Origin: Corynebacterium sp. TAE3-ERU12
Lineage (GTDB): Bacteria; Actinomycetota; Actinomycetes; Mycobacteriales; Mycobacteriaceae
DNA length: 64,000 nucleotides
Assembly: GCF_019209905.1 (NCBI RefSeq)
Contig: NZ_JAHUTM010000004.1
Location: forward strand, 1-64,000
Reading direction: 5' to 3'
The translations under genes were made by a program, and so were the position numbers. Under the pieces are notes generated by a model. It did no database searches. It saw only the letters and a program-made list of their open reading frames with translations, and had not been told where the DNA came from. Shown piece after piece: positions 38,109 to 46,724 of this stretch; the first letter of the stretch is position 1; each line of letters opens with the position of its first letter.

Positions 38109-38949
38109 AGAGGGTTACAACAACCGGATTCCCCAGGTCACGGTTGGTCCACGTGTCCCCCACGACATCCCACGGATGGCCATTCACATCAAGCGGAGCA
38201 TCCACCTGAGCGCAAACCACCCCACCGTCGATGGCGATATCAATCACCGACACATCAAAAATCCGCTCAATTCTTTCGCGTTCCCGGTCCAACCGCCCAC
38301 GGGCCGGCGCCGCAATCTCTTCCGGGCAATTGGCCACCCCGGGCTGCTGTGGGCTTCGCATCGGAAGGATGCGCCGAGTCCACAACAGGTCCACTTGCTC
38401 CCGCAGGGCCTCCCGGGTGCGGGAATTATCGACGATGACGTCGGCATGTTTAAGCCGCGTCGCATCATCACTTTGAGACGCAATCCGACGACGGGCGTCC
38501 TCGGCGTCTACGCCCCGGCTCGTACACAGTCGCTCAATTCGGGTCTCCACCGGGGCGTGCACCACGATGACCAGGTGATTATCGGCCGCCAAGTCATTTT
38601 CGACCAGCAAGGGCATGTCGTGGATAACGATGTCGTTCTCCCCCGCCGCCGCGAAGCAGGCCTGCGTCCGCTGCGCAATGCGCGGGTGGGTGATGGCGTT
38701 GAGCTTCTCCCGGGAGGCGTTATCAGCGAAGGCACGGCGGGCGAGTTCAGCCCGGTTCAGGGTGCCATCGGCATTGAGAATATCGGCGCCGAATGCGTCG
38801 GCAAGCTCAGCTAATGCCGGCTGCCCAGGCGAGACGATTTCGCGGGCGATGGCGTCTGCGTCGACGATAAGGGCGCCACGCTCGCGTAGGCGGCTGGCGA
38901 CCGAGGACTTGCCGCTGCCCATTCCACCTGTGAGTCCGACTTTAATCAT
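38107..38949 (-). CDS. coaE: Dephospho-CoA kinase with a C-terminal extension
   Basis: CoaE phosphorylates dephospho-CoA in the last step of coenzyme A synthesis. The protein starts MIKVGLTGGMGSGKS (P-loop) and has the DADAIAREI and HP-R motifs, with a complete kinase domain of about 200 residues. A further 80 residues follow (from about 200), containing ERERIERIFDVSVIDIAIDGG, that are not part of the kinase. Longer C-terminal partners of CoaE (GrpB-type) are known in mycobacteria; this one is shorter and I do not recognise it. The gene follows rpsA after a terminator hairpin. Confidence 0.93.
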   Translation of the reverse strand: MIKVGLTGGMGSGKSSVASRLRERGALIVDADAIAREIVSPGQPALAELADAFGADILNADGTLNRAELARRAFADNASREKLNAITHPRIAQRTQACFAAAGENDIVIHDMPLLVENDLAADNHLVIVVHAPVETRIERLCTSRGVDAEDARRRIASQSDDATRLKHADVIVDNSRTREALREQVDLLWTRRILPMRSPQQPGVANCPEEIAAPARGRLDRERERIERIFDVSVIDIAIDGGVVCAQVDAPLDVNGHPWDVVGDTWTNRDLGNPVVVTL

Positions 38950-38964
38950 GGTGCAACCATAGCG

Positions 38965-39008
38965 AAGCGCCCGCTACCCGTCCCTAGTGGGACGAAGTGC
39001 GGGCGCTT
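38965..39008 (-). terminator. Terminator hairpin between rpsA and coaE
   Basis: AAGCGCCCGC (38965-38974) pairs with GCGGGCGCTT (38999-39008), with a second inner stem GTCCC/GGGAC. It lies 33 bases after the rpsA stop. The T tract is weak. Confidence 0.6.
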
Positions 39009-39040
39009 ATGCGGGCTAGCTGGTCGCTAGCGCGGTGCTA

Positions 39041-40498
39041 TCAGTTGCCGGAGAGGCGGGCACGCAGAGCGGCCAGCTGCTCATCGGAGGCAAGGGTGCC
39101 ACCGGTCTCGGCCGGCTGCTCGGCTGCCGGGGCAGCCTCAGCGTCGGAGTCCGAGGAGTAGTTGGACGGTGCAGCGGAAGCCTCGGCGGCCTGGGCGCGG
39201 TGACGCTCGATCTGGGCGGCGTGCAGCTGGTGGTGCCGCTCGGCCTCGGCGTAGCGGGCCTCCCACTCGGCGCGCTGGGTTTCGTAGCCTTCCATCCACT
39301 CGTTGGTCTCCGGGTCGAAGCCCTCGGGGAAGATGTAGTTACCCTGCTCGTCGTAGGAGTCGGCCATACCGTACTTGGTCGGGTCGAACTCGTCGGTGAA
39401 GTCCTCATCAGCCTGCTTGAGGGACAGGGAGATACGACGACGGTCCAGGTCGATGTCGATGACCTTGACCATGACCTCTTCGCCAACGGTGACGATCTGG
39501 TCCGGCACATCGACGTGGCGCTCGGCCAGCTCGGAGATGTGGACCAGGCCCTCGATGCCCTCTTCGACGCGAACGAATGCACCGAAGGGCACCAGCTTGG
39601 TGACCTTGCCGGGCACAATCTGGCCGATGGCACGGGTGCGGGCGAAGACGCGCCACGGGTCTTCCTGGGTCGCCTTCAGCGACAGGGAGACACGCTCGCG
39701 GTTGAGGTCGACCTCGAGCACCTCGACGGTGACCTCGTCGCCAACCTGAACGACCTCGCTCGGGTGGTCGATGTGCTTCCAGGACAGCTCGGAGACGTGC
39801 ACCAGGCCGTCAACACCGCCGAGATCGACGAAGGCGCCGAAGTTGACGATGGAGGAAACAACGCCCTTGCGGACCTGACCCTTCTGCAGCTGCTGCAGGA
39901 AGTCGGAACGGACCTCGGACTGGGTCTGCTCGAGCCATGCACGGCGGGACAGGACCACGTTGTTGCGGTTCTTGTCCAGCTCGATGATCTTGGCCTCGAG
40001 CTCCTGGCCGATGTAGGGCTGCAGGTCGCGGACGCGACGCATCTCGACGAGGGAGGCGGGCAGGAAGCCGCGCAGGCCGATATCGAGAATCAGGCCGCCC
40101 TTGACGACCTCGATGACGGTACCGGTGACCGGCTCGTCCTTCTCCTTGAGGTCCTCGATGGTGCCCCAAGCGCGCTCGTACTGGGCACGCTTCTTGGACA
40201 GGATGAGGCGGCCTTCCTTGTCCTCCTTGGTGAGGACGAGGGCATCAATGGCGTCTCCGACCTCGACCACCTCATCGGGGTCGACATCGTGCTTGATGGA
40301 CAGCTCACGAGAGGGGATGACGCCCTCAGTCTTGTAGCCGATGTCGAGCAGGACCTCATCGCGATCAACCTTGACGACGGTGCCTTCAACGATGTCGCCA
40401 TCATTGAAGTACTTGATCGTCGCGTCGACTGCGGCAAGGAAGTCCTCAGCGGTGCCAATATCGTTGATGGCAACCTGAGGGGTGTTGGAGGTGGGCAT
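39041..40498 (-). CDS. rpsA: 30S ribosomal protein S1
   Basis: S1 binds mRNA leaders and helps the ribosome unfold and accept them. The 485-residue protein contains four S1 (OB-fold) repeats at about residues 35-105, 120-190, 205-275 and 290-360, each with the GxVxxxxxxGxFV type pattern (for example GVVSSIVNFGAFVDLGG). A C-terminal low-complexity tail rich in Ala, Glu and His follows. The start MPTSNTPQVAIND fits other actinobacterial S1 proteins. The neighbour on the other side is the divergent nuclease/helicase pair. Confidence 0.97.
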   Translation of the reverse strand: MPTSNTPQVAINDIGTAEDFLAAVDATIKYFNDGDIVEGTVVKVDRDEVLLDIGYKTEGVIPSRELSIKHDVDPDEVVEVGDAIDALVLTKEDKEGRLILSKKRAQYERAWGTIEDLKEKDEPVTGTVIEVVKGGLILDIGLRGFLPASLVEMRRVRDLQPYIGQELEAKIIELDKNRNNVVLSRRAWLEQTQSEVRSDFLQQLQKGQVRKGVVSSIVNFGAFVDLGGVDGLVHVSELSWKHIDHPSEVVQVGDEVTVEVLEVDLNRERVSLSLKATQEDPWRVFARTRAIGQIVPGKVTKLVPFGAFVRVEEGIEGLVHISELAERHVDVPDQIVTVGEEVMVKVIDIDLDRRRISLSLKQADEDFTDEFDPTKYGMADSYDEQGNYIFPEGFDPETNEWMEGYETQRAEWEARYAEAERHHQLHAAQIERHRAQAAEASAAPSNYSSDSDAEAAPAAEQPAETGGTLASDEQLAALRARLSGN

Positions 40499-40848
40499 AT
40501 GTAATGTGCTCCGGAGCGGATAGGAATCGAAAAACGGACAGAATCATCGTGTGCCCCGCGACTATCCCCTCGGCTGAACCAAAAGGATGAGCGCGCACGA
40601 AACACACGTGCAGGTCAGGTTACCGCGCAATAAGCAATCGAGCAAATGGCCACGCACAGTATTTCGCCACCTTGTGACGGATGTGGCACAAGTGATTAGA
40701 GCGACAATCTAGCGTCGGATATATCCTCTTATAACGCGGTTCACCTATACCCGGCACCATAACGCACCACGCGACTATCGAACACCTGTTCGCACCTAGG
40801 GGTGCGCTACACCGTGCTTATGTCCAACCATTCCTTAAACTTTGCAGT
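40499..40848. other. Divergent control region between rpsA and the nuclease gene
   Basis: This 350-base region holds the rpsA leader on one side and a LexA box (40778-40793) on the other. Otherwise I see scattered A/T-rich promoter-like words but no gene or structured RNA that I can support. Confidence 0.5.
40778..40793 (+). promoter_or_regulatory. SOS (LexA) box upstream of the AddB-like gene
   Basis: TCGAACACCTGTTCGC matches the actinobacterial LexA box TCGAACRNNTGTTCGA in 15 of 16 positions. It lies 55 bases before the start of the nuclease/helicase operon. The operon is therefore probably induced by DNA damage. Confidence 0.8.
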
Positions 40849-43563
40849 ATGAAAATCCATTTCGGTTGGGACCTCGATGGTGCGCGGTGGAGTGAGAGCT
40901 TCTCGTATGGCGTCACCACCGTCGGCCCGCATGGTTTACGTGACATTCTCGCCACCCGGCTAGGCCTCAGCGCCGCCCAGCCCGCCGAACCAATGCGCAT
41001 CGCCGCGTACCGCACCGCCATCGCCACCACCGACCCGTCATGGTGTCGTGCGTCCTTCGCCACCGACGCATGGTCGACCGCGGGCACGTTGCTGGCCCTG
41101 CGCGATGAACTCGTCAGCGCCGGGTGGGATGGTTCGCTTACCGACGGCGGCGACCGGCTGGCCGCATTAGCCGAGATTGAGACCGCGTTTCACGCGCCCG
41201 GCGCGGCGGACCTCCTACATGAGATTGCCACCACGCTTGAAGGCACACAGACCTGGCCGTTGGATATTGAACGCATCATCATTGATGGGTCGTTTACGGA
41301 CTTCCCCTCCCCGTGGCCGGCCATTATCGACAACCTGCAGCGTTGGGGAGTCGCTGTGGAGTCGCGCCCAGCCGACGCGGAAGCACCGAATCTTGAAGTG
41401 GTGACGTGCACGACGGAGTGGGATGCAGCCGAATTCACCGCCCGGGTAGCCGCGACGCACCCGGACTTCCATATCCTGGCCACTGCCGGCACTGAGTTGC
41501 TCGATTATGAGCTCTCCGCACGGGGGTGCCCGCAGGTTGGCCACACCACGATCTCGACGCAACACCACCTACACCTGCTTGCCGAGGTCTTCCTCCAGGC
41601 GGTTTCGGAGCCTATCGACATCACTGCCCTGACGGAGCTTCTGGATACGACGCTGCCGTGTGTCGATCCGATTGCTCGTTGCAAACGCGATGTCTCCCTG
41701 TTTCCAAGAAAGATGCGTTGGGAGTTGCTGCGGGCGTTGCGGGAGTTGCCGGGTATTGGTGGGCCGGTGTGGCAGGAGGCTCTAGAGCGCCTGTCCGACA
41801 ACGACACTGCCGCCCGTATTGCCGGTCAGCTCAACCAGTTCGTCACTTCTCCCCTGTGTTGTGATGAGGCGGGCACGATGTCCGCAGCGGAACTCACCTG
41901 CCGGCTGAAGTGGCTCGGTGAGCTTCTTGCTCGGCACCCTCGGTGTTCTGACGTCAGTGCGGATAGTGCTGTGCGGCGCCAGTTGGACACCCTATGTCTC
42001 GTTCTCGACGAGTTTGACCGCATCAGCAGTGCGGAGTTAGGCCGCGTGCTGGCCCAGTGCCGGGTGTACGCGGATTCCCCGTTTGCCCGGGCACAGGCCG
42101 CGCCGGCGCCGCGGGTGACGAACCCTTCGCATATTCGGGGCGGCTGTGTGCTGTGGTGGGGCGCGTTTGATACTGCCGGGCGGCCATCGCATCCGTGGAC
42201 ACAGGCTGAGACTGAGGCTCTTGCCAATCATGGCATCGATATCACCCCACGCAGTGCCCAGCTCGAGCTGGTTTTCGCTTCGCGGCTGCGGGGTTTGGCG
42301 CGGGCTCAGCGAGTGATCGCGGTGCTGCCGAAGACTGTGCATAACCAGGCTGTGCAACCCGACCCGGCCTTGGTTTTTGCTGCTTACAGCAAGCTCCTAC
42401 ACGACGGGGTGCCTGAGCGGGAGCTTGCCAGTCTGGACTCCAGCGACATGATTCTGAGCTATATCAGCACCCCAGATACTCAGTTCACCGCAACCGGGGT
42501 GTGGTCCTTTGATGACAAGCAGGTGGAGCTTGCCGACGGTGCGGTCTGGCGACCCGATCCGGACCAGGTGCGGATGGCGGCGGTAACACGTGCGGTAACC
42601 CCTGGGCCGCAGCTTTTGCCTATGCGGTTGTCGTTCAGTCAGATTGAGAGGCTGCTGGCGCATCCATTGGAGTGGCTGTTGAGTTACCAGATTGGGGTTC
42701 GCCCGGGCTGGCGCTACGACGTTTCTGATGGCAACCGCATGGTGGGTACCTTCTTGCACGCAATTGTCGAACGCATTGTTGATGATGCCCACGACAATCC
42801 GGTGCAGCCGAGTGCCGATGAGGTTGAGCGACTGTTTATTGAGTTAGCTCCGCAATACGCGGCCGCTTTAGAGCAGCCGCAGTTTTCCCGGTGGCGAAAT
42901 CAGGTGCTCGGCGAGGCGAGGTATTCCATCCCGCGGCTATTTGAGGTGCTGGATTGGATGTCGGTGGTGCCAGTAGCTGCGGAGCAGTTCTTCAGTGTGA
43001 TCACGAATTTCAACATTGGTGACCACACCGACCCGCTGGAGTCTTATACCCAACCGGTCACTATTACCGGCTACCGAGATCTTGAGGCCCGGGGCCCGGA
43101 GGGACGCTGTGTGACCGTGGACTTGAAATACACCAACAGCTTCAAGCGGTACACCGAGTCCGTCAGCCAGGGCGAAGACCTGCAGTTGGCGTTGTATGAG
43201 TGGGCGCAGCAGCAGGATGACCCGGACGTCGATATCAGCACCGGTTTTTACAGTCTGCGCGATGGTTCCGCGGCGAGCTGTGAACCGGGGTTGGCGGGCA
43301 TGGATGCGGCGATACACCCGCCGATGAGTCACGCGGAGTTGTGGGAGCGCACAGCCACGGCGCTGGAAGATGTTTTTGACCAGCTGTTAAACCGTGGCGT
43401 TATTACCAGCCCCGGCAGCCTTGTTGCTTATGAACGCGACCCGAGCAAAAGCGCTGACGCGCTCGCCGCTGAGGCCCGCCAGGCGGGTTCGTTCCTTCCC
43501 AATAAGGCACTGATGTACCCCAATTTCCCCGTTATCACTGGTGTGGAGGCTGACCTGTCATGA
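40849..43563 (+). CDS. AddB-like protein with C-terminal PD-(D/E)XK nuclease domain
   Basis: A 904-residue protein without a Walker A loop, paired with a helicase. The N-terminus has the GVTTVGPHGLRDILATRLGL pattern seen in a family of nuclease subunits that accompany UvrD-like helicases. The C-terminal third is a PD-(D/E)XK (RecB/Cas4-like) nuclease: SFSQIERLL near 594, HAIVER near 634, the metal-binding VDLKYTN near 754 and the QLALYEW motif near 779. The start ATG at 40849 follows the LexA box by 55 bases. Its stop overlaps the next start by four bases (ATGA), so both subunits are made together. The pair probably resects or degrades DNA ends. AddAB-type repair is my main reading; a defence role is possible. 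Confidence 0.82.
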   Translation: MKIHFGWDLDGARWSESFSYGVTTVGPHGLRDILATRLGLSAAQPAEPMRIAAYRTAIATTDPSWCRASFATDAWSTAGTLLALRDELVSAGWDGSLTDGGDRLAALAEIETAFHAPGAADLLHEIATTLEGTQTWPLDIERIIIDGSFTDFPSPWPAIIDNLQRWGVAVESRPADAEAPNLEVVTCTTEWDAAEFTARVAATHPDFHILATAGTELLDYELSARGCPQVGHTTISTQHHLHLLAEVFLQAVSEPIDITALTELLDTTLPCVDPIARCKRDVSLFPRKMRWELLRALRELPGIGGPVWQEALERLSDNDTAARIAGQLNQFVTSPLCCDEAGTMSAAELTCRLKWLGELLARHPRCSDVSADSAVRRQLDTLCLVLDEFDRISSAELGRVLAQCRVYADSPFARAQAAPAPRVTNPSHIRGGCVLWWGAFDTAGRPSHPWTQAETEALANHGIDITPRSAQLELVFASRLRGLARAQRVIAVLPKTVHNQAVQPDPALVFAAYSKLLHDGVPERELASLDSSDMILSYISTPDTQFTATGVWSFDDKQVELADGAVWRPDPDQVRMAAVTRAVTPGPQLLPMRLSFSQIERLLAHPLEWLLSYQIGVRPGWRYDVSDGNRMVGTFLHAIVERIVDDAHDNPVQPSADEVERLFIELAPQYAAALEQPQFSRWRNQVLGEARYSIPRLFEVLDWMSVVPVAAEQFFSVITNFNIGDHTDPLESYTQPVTITGYRDLEARGPEGRCVTVDLKYTNSFKRYTESVSQGEDLQLALYEWAQQQDDPDVDISTGFYSLRDGSAASCEPGLAGMDAAIHPPMSHAELWERTATALEDVFDQLLNRGVITSPGSLVAYERDPSKSADALAAEARQAGSFLPNKALMYPNFPVITGVEADLS

Positions 43564-46500
43564 AATCGACCATCATCACCGCCAGCGCAGGCTCAGGCAA
43601 GACCTACACCATTACTTCCGAGATCGCCGATCGCATAGCCGACGGCCTCGCCCCGGAACGCATTATCGCCACCACCTTCACGGTTAAGGCAGCGAAGGAG
43701 TTGTCGGACCGGATTCGCGGCAAACTGCTCTCCCGCGGCCTACTCAGCGAAGCCAGGGGCGTTTCAGCTGCCCTCGTCGGCACAGTCAATGCGATCTCGG
43801 CGCGTCTGACGGAGGATTTCGCCATCGATACTGGCGTCTCCCCCACTTTGGAGACGATCTCTGAGGACTCCGCGGACCTGGCTTTTGGCGCGGCGGTCAA
43901 TGAAACGCTGAGCACCTATGAGCGTGCCCACGCCAAGCTATTGCACCGGATGGGCTACGACCGTCGGGAGCAGACGTTTAAGTACGACCGCACCAAATCA
44001 TGGGCAGACGAAGTGCGTCGGCTCGCTGAGACAGCCCGCGGCAATCTTGTTTCCCCCGATGAGTTGCGGGCTGCTGCAGATGCCTCGGTACACAGCTACC
44101 TGGAAATGCTCACCGAGGTCACGCCGGTGAAAAACCGTGATGACCGCGATGTGTGGCAGAACACGGCTGCGTCCCGGTTGAGTGAATGCATCAACCTGGA
44201 TGCGGGCAAAACATCTGGTGCTGCGACGAAGCGCGTCGAGAAGTTCACCAAGCTCATCAATAGTCTCAGCCGCGATCCTGCTGAGGTGCCGTGGAGCGAC
44301 TGGGCAACCTTGGCAATTCCGGAGGGTTCCGCAACGAAGCGGCACCGTGATGTTCTGGAGCAATTTCAGGACATCCAGGTCGATATCGCGGCCAATCCTG
44401 CGTTTCGTGCTGATGCTGAGGACCTCATTCGGCTGGTTTTTACCGCCGCCGCCGAAAGTATCGACACCTACACCGCCTATAAGCGGCGATTCGGGCTGCT
44501 GGACTTTGTTGACCAGGAAGTATTGGCGCTGTCCACGCTGCGTTCCAATGAGAAAGTCCGCCAGGCTATTCGGGATAGTTATGACGTCCTTGTCGTCGAC
44601 GAATTCCAAGACACCAACCCCATCCAGTTGGCCATATTCAGTGAATTAGCCGAGCTTGTGGACGAAATTATTTGGGTGGGTGACCCGAAGCAGTCCATCT
44701 ACGGCTTCCGCGGTGCCGACGCGAATCTCATGCGCCAAGTCCTGGCCGACCTGCAAGACCAGGACAACACCACTGTGCGACGGTTGGACCAATCTTGGCG
44801 TTCCCATGAGCAGCCGCTGGCGTTTACCAATGCTCTTTTCGGCGCGCTCATGCCCGATATGGATGTTGCACTCACCGTCCCTGAGCAAATCGCGGCGCAT
44901 CGACGCGATGGATCGGTTGTGCTGTGGGGCCGGGTGATCGACGCCGAGCTTGGCACCAAACACCAAGCAACCGTGGCGCATGGGGTGTATTCGCTGATCC
45001 AGGGCGGTACTGCGGCATCGGATATCGCGGTGTTGGCGCGCACCACCGCCCATGTTGAACAAGTCACTCATGCTCTTGGTGCCATGGGTATCAAGACCAC
45101 GAGCGGCTCCGGTGATCCCCTGTCCACCCGGGAAGGCCAGATCATTCGTGCGGGCTTGGCATGGTTGGCCGATAGATCCGATACCCAAGCAATCGTCGAG
45201 TTGATCACCTTGCTCGACGATCATGAACATCACGATGATTGGCTCACCGAACTCACCGCGCTGCCAGACCTGGATACCCGTTTTGCCACACTGCATCAAT
45301 GGGCCACTGACCCGTGTTTGGCGAAGCTGGAACACTTGCGGCCCCAAGTATCGTTATTGACCCCGGCGGAGGCGGTGCAGGCTGTGGCCGCGGCCGTGCA
45401 GCTTAGGCGGCGCATTGGTGGCTGGACGAATCCTCGAACTCGTGCGCAGACCATTGAAATCCTCACCGACTTGGCTGATTCCTATGCCGCCGGCAATGGC
45501 CGTTCCAGCGCGGCGTGCACGATAGGCGGGTTCTTGACCTGGTTAGACAGTGCAGAACCGAGTATCACCGGCACCGATGATGATGCGGTGTTCGTGGGCA
45601 CCATGCACGCGGCGAAGGGACTGGAATGGGACACCGTCATCACCTACACCAAGCCGTTCCGGGATAAGTTCACTACCGACGGGGTGTGGGTGGAATCTGC
45701 GGCCACACCGAGGCTCGCGGACCCGCTGGCAGGCCGAGTGCCGTATTTTTGGCCCGCGAATCCAGGCAAGGACCTTGACCGGTGGGCGCAGGAGAGCGCA
45801 ATTCAGCAGCGGCGCTACCTCTCCGAGATCGAGGAAGAACAGCGTTTGGCCTACGTGGCGCTCACCCGTGCGGCCCGAAATTGTGTGATCTGCCATGACC
45901 AGATGGTGACCACTGAAGGTTGCACCTTGGACCGGGTCGTTGCATCCCCATCGTCTGATATTGACCTCAGCATTGATCTCAACGCGCTGACTGTGCGCAC
46001 CCCAGAGGAAACGTTCACGGTTCCGGCGCGGTTGGAGTGGCCGCCGAAAAATGACGAGATTATGCGCGATGACCCCGCCGGGTACCGCGTGCCAGGCTTC
46101 GGTTCGGACGCCCTGGTGGGCAACGAGCCAGCAAGTGATTTCGTGCCGGCCCGCGTCGCGCCGAGCAGTGTTCCAGCCGGCCGGCAGCGGAGACAGTCAA
46201 CCACGATCACCACCACCGCCATGCTGGGCGATCCCCTATTCACCGATAGTGGTAAGCACTGGGATGCGATGGGTGACTGCGTGCACTCATTCCTCGCCCT
46301 GCCCCTGCATATCCTGCCCGAGCAGCGGCAACGCAGCGCCGCTGATCGCCTCCGGGAAGCCTGGGGTGTCACCAACCGCATCAGCACCGAGCAGATGCTC
46401 GAGGTCGGCAGGCGCTGGATCGAGTGGCTCAACCGCACCTACCCTGATGCCACCGTGCACACCGAGGTCCCGATCACCTGGACCAACGCGTCCAATCAGC

Positions 46501-46724
46501 TTTCCGAAGGCTGGATCGATGCGCTGGTGAAAAAGCCCGATGGCTCACTTGTGGTCGTCGATCACAAGACATTCGCCGGCGCAGACCACGAGGACAAAAT
46601 TCGGCACAGCTTCCTCGGCCAGCTTTTTGCCTACGCCGACGCGCTGCTCATGATGGGTGAGCGTGTCGACGCCATCCAGGTTCACCTGCCGTTGAAAGGC
46701 CTGGTGGTCACTGTCAAGGACTAA
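43560..46724 (+). CDS. AddA-like UvrD-family helicase-nuclease
   Basis: A 1,054-residue superfamily 1A helicase fused to a RecB-type nuclease. Helicase motifs are Walker A TASAGSGKT (8-16), DEFQDT (about 347), GDPKQSIYGFRGAD (about 378), the GTMHAAKGLEWDTV segment (about 685) and YVALTRAARN (about 765). The C-terminal nuclease has a GDCVHSFL histidine motif, GWIDAL with VVVDHKTF (about 985-1000; D...D-x-K) and a final GQLFAYADAL motif. It forms an ATGA-overlapped operon with the AddB-like gene and is probably SOS-controlled. In related genomes rpsA and polA usually lie closer together, so this may be an inserted module (inference). Its stop overlaps the polA stop. Confidence 0.88.
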   Translation: MKSTIITASAGSGKTYTITSEIADRIADGLAPERIIATTFTVKAAKELSDRIRGKLLSRGLLSEARGVSAALVGTVNAISARLTEDFAIDTGVSPTLETISEDSADLAFGAAVNETLSTYERAHAKLLHRMGYDRREQTFKYDRTKSWADEVRRLAETARGNLVSPDELRAAADASVHSYLEMLTEVTPVKNRDDRDVWQNTAASRLSECINLDAGKTSGAATKRVEKFTKLINSLSRDPAEVPWSDWATLAIPEGSATKRHRDVLEQFQDIQVDIAANPAFRADAEDLIRLVFTAAAESIDTYTAYKRRFGLLDFVDQEVLALSTLRSNEKVRQAIRDSYDVLVVDEFQDTNPIQLAIFSELAELVDEIIWVGDPKQSIYGFRGADANLMRQVLADLQDQDNTTVRRLDQSWRSHEQPLAFTNALFGALMPDMDVALTVPEQIAAHRRDGSVVLWGRVIDAELGTKHQATVAHGVYSLIQGGTAASDIAVLARTTAHVEQVTHALGAMGIKTTSGSGDPLSTREGQIIRAGLAWLADRSDTQAIVELITLLDDHEHHDDWLTELTALPDLDTRFATLHQWATDPCLAKLEHLRPQVSLLTPAEAVQAVAAAVQLRRRIGGWTNPRTRAQTIEILTDLADSYAAGNGRSSAACTIGGFLTWLDSAEPSITGTDDDAVFVGTMHAAKGLEWDTVITYTKPFRDKFTTDGVWVESAATPRLADPLAGRVPYFWPANPGKDLDRWAQESAIQQRRYLSEIEEEQRLAYVALTRAARNCVICHDQMVTTEGCTLDRVVASPSSDIDLSIDLNALTVRTPEETFTVPARLEWPPKNDEIMRDDPAGYRVPGFGSDALVGNEPASDFVPARVAPSSVPAGRQRRQSTTITTTAMLGDPLFTDSGKHWDAMGDCVHSFLALPLHILPEQRQRSAADRLREAWGVTNRISTEQMLEVGRRWIEWLNRTYPDATVHTEVPITWTNASNQLSEGWIDALVKKPDGSLVVVDHKTFAGADHEDKIRHSFLGQLFAYADALLMMGERVDAIQVHLPLKGLVVTVKD

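Noticed and set aside
39035-40504. 489-residue open frame antisense to rpsA
   Set aside because: Leu/Val/Asp-rich mirror of the S1 coding sequence; no independent support.
40660-40700. CRP/GlxR-like site upstream of rpsA (TGTGACGGATGTGGCACA)
   Set aside because: The half sites are 2 bases too far apart for the TGTGA-N6-TCACA form.
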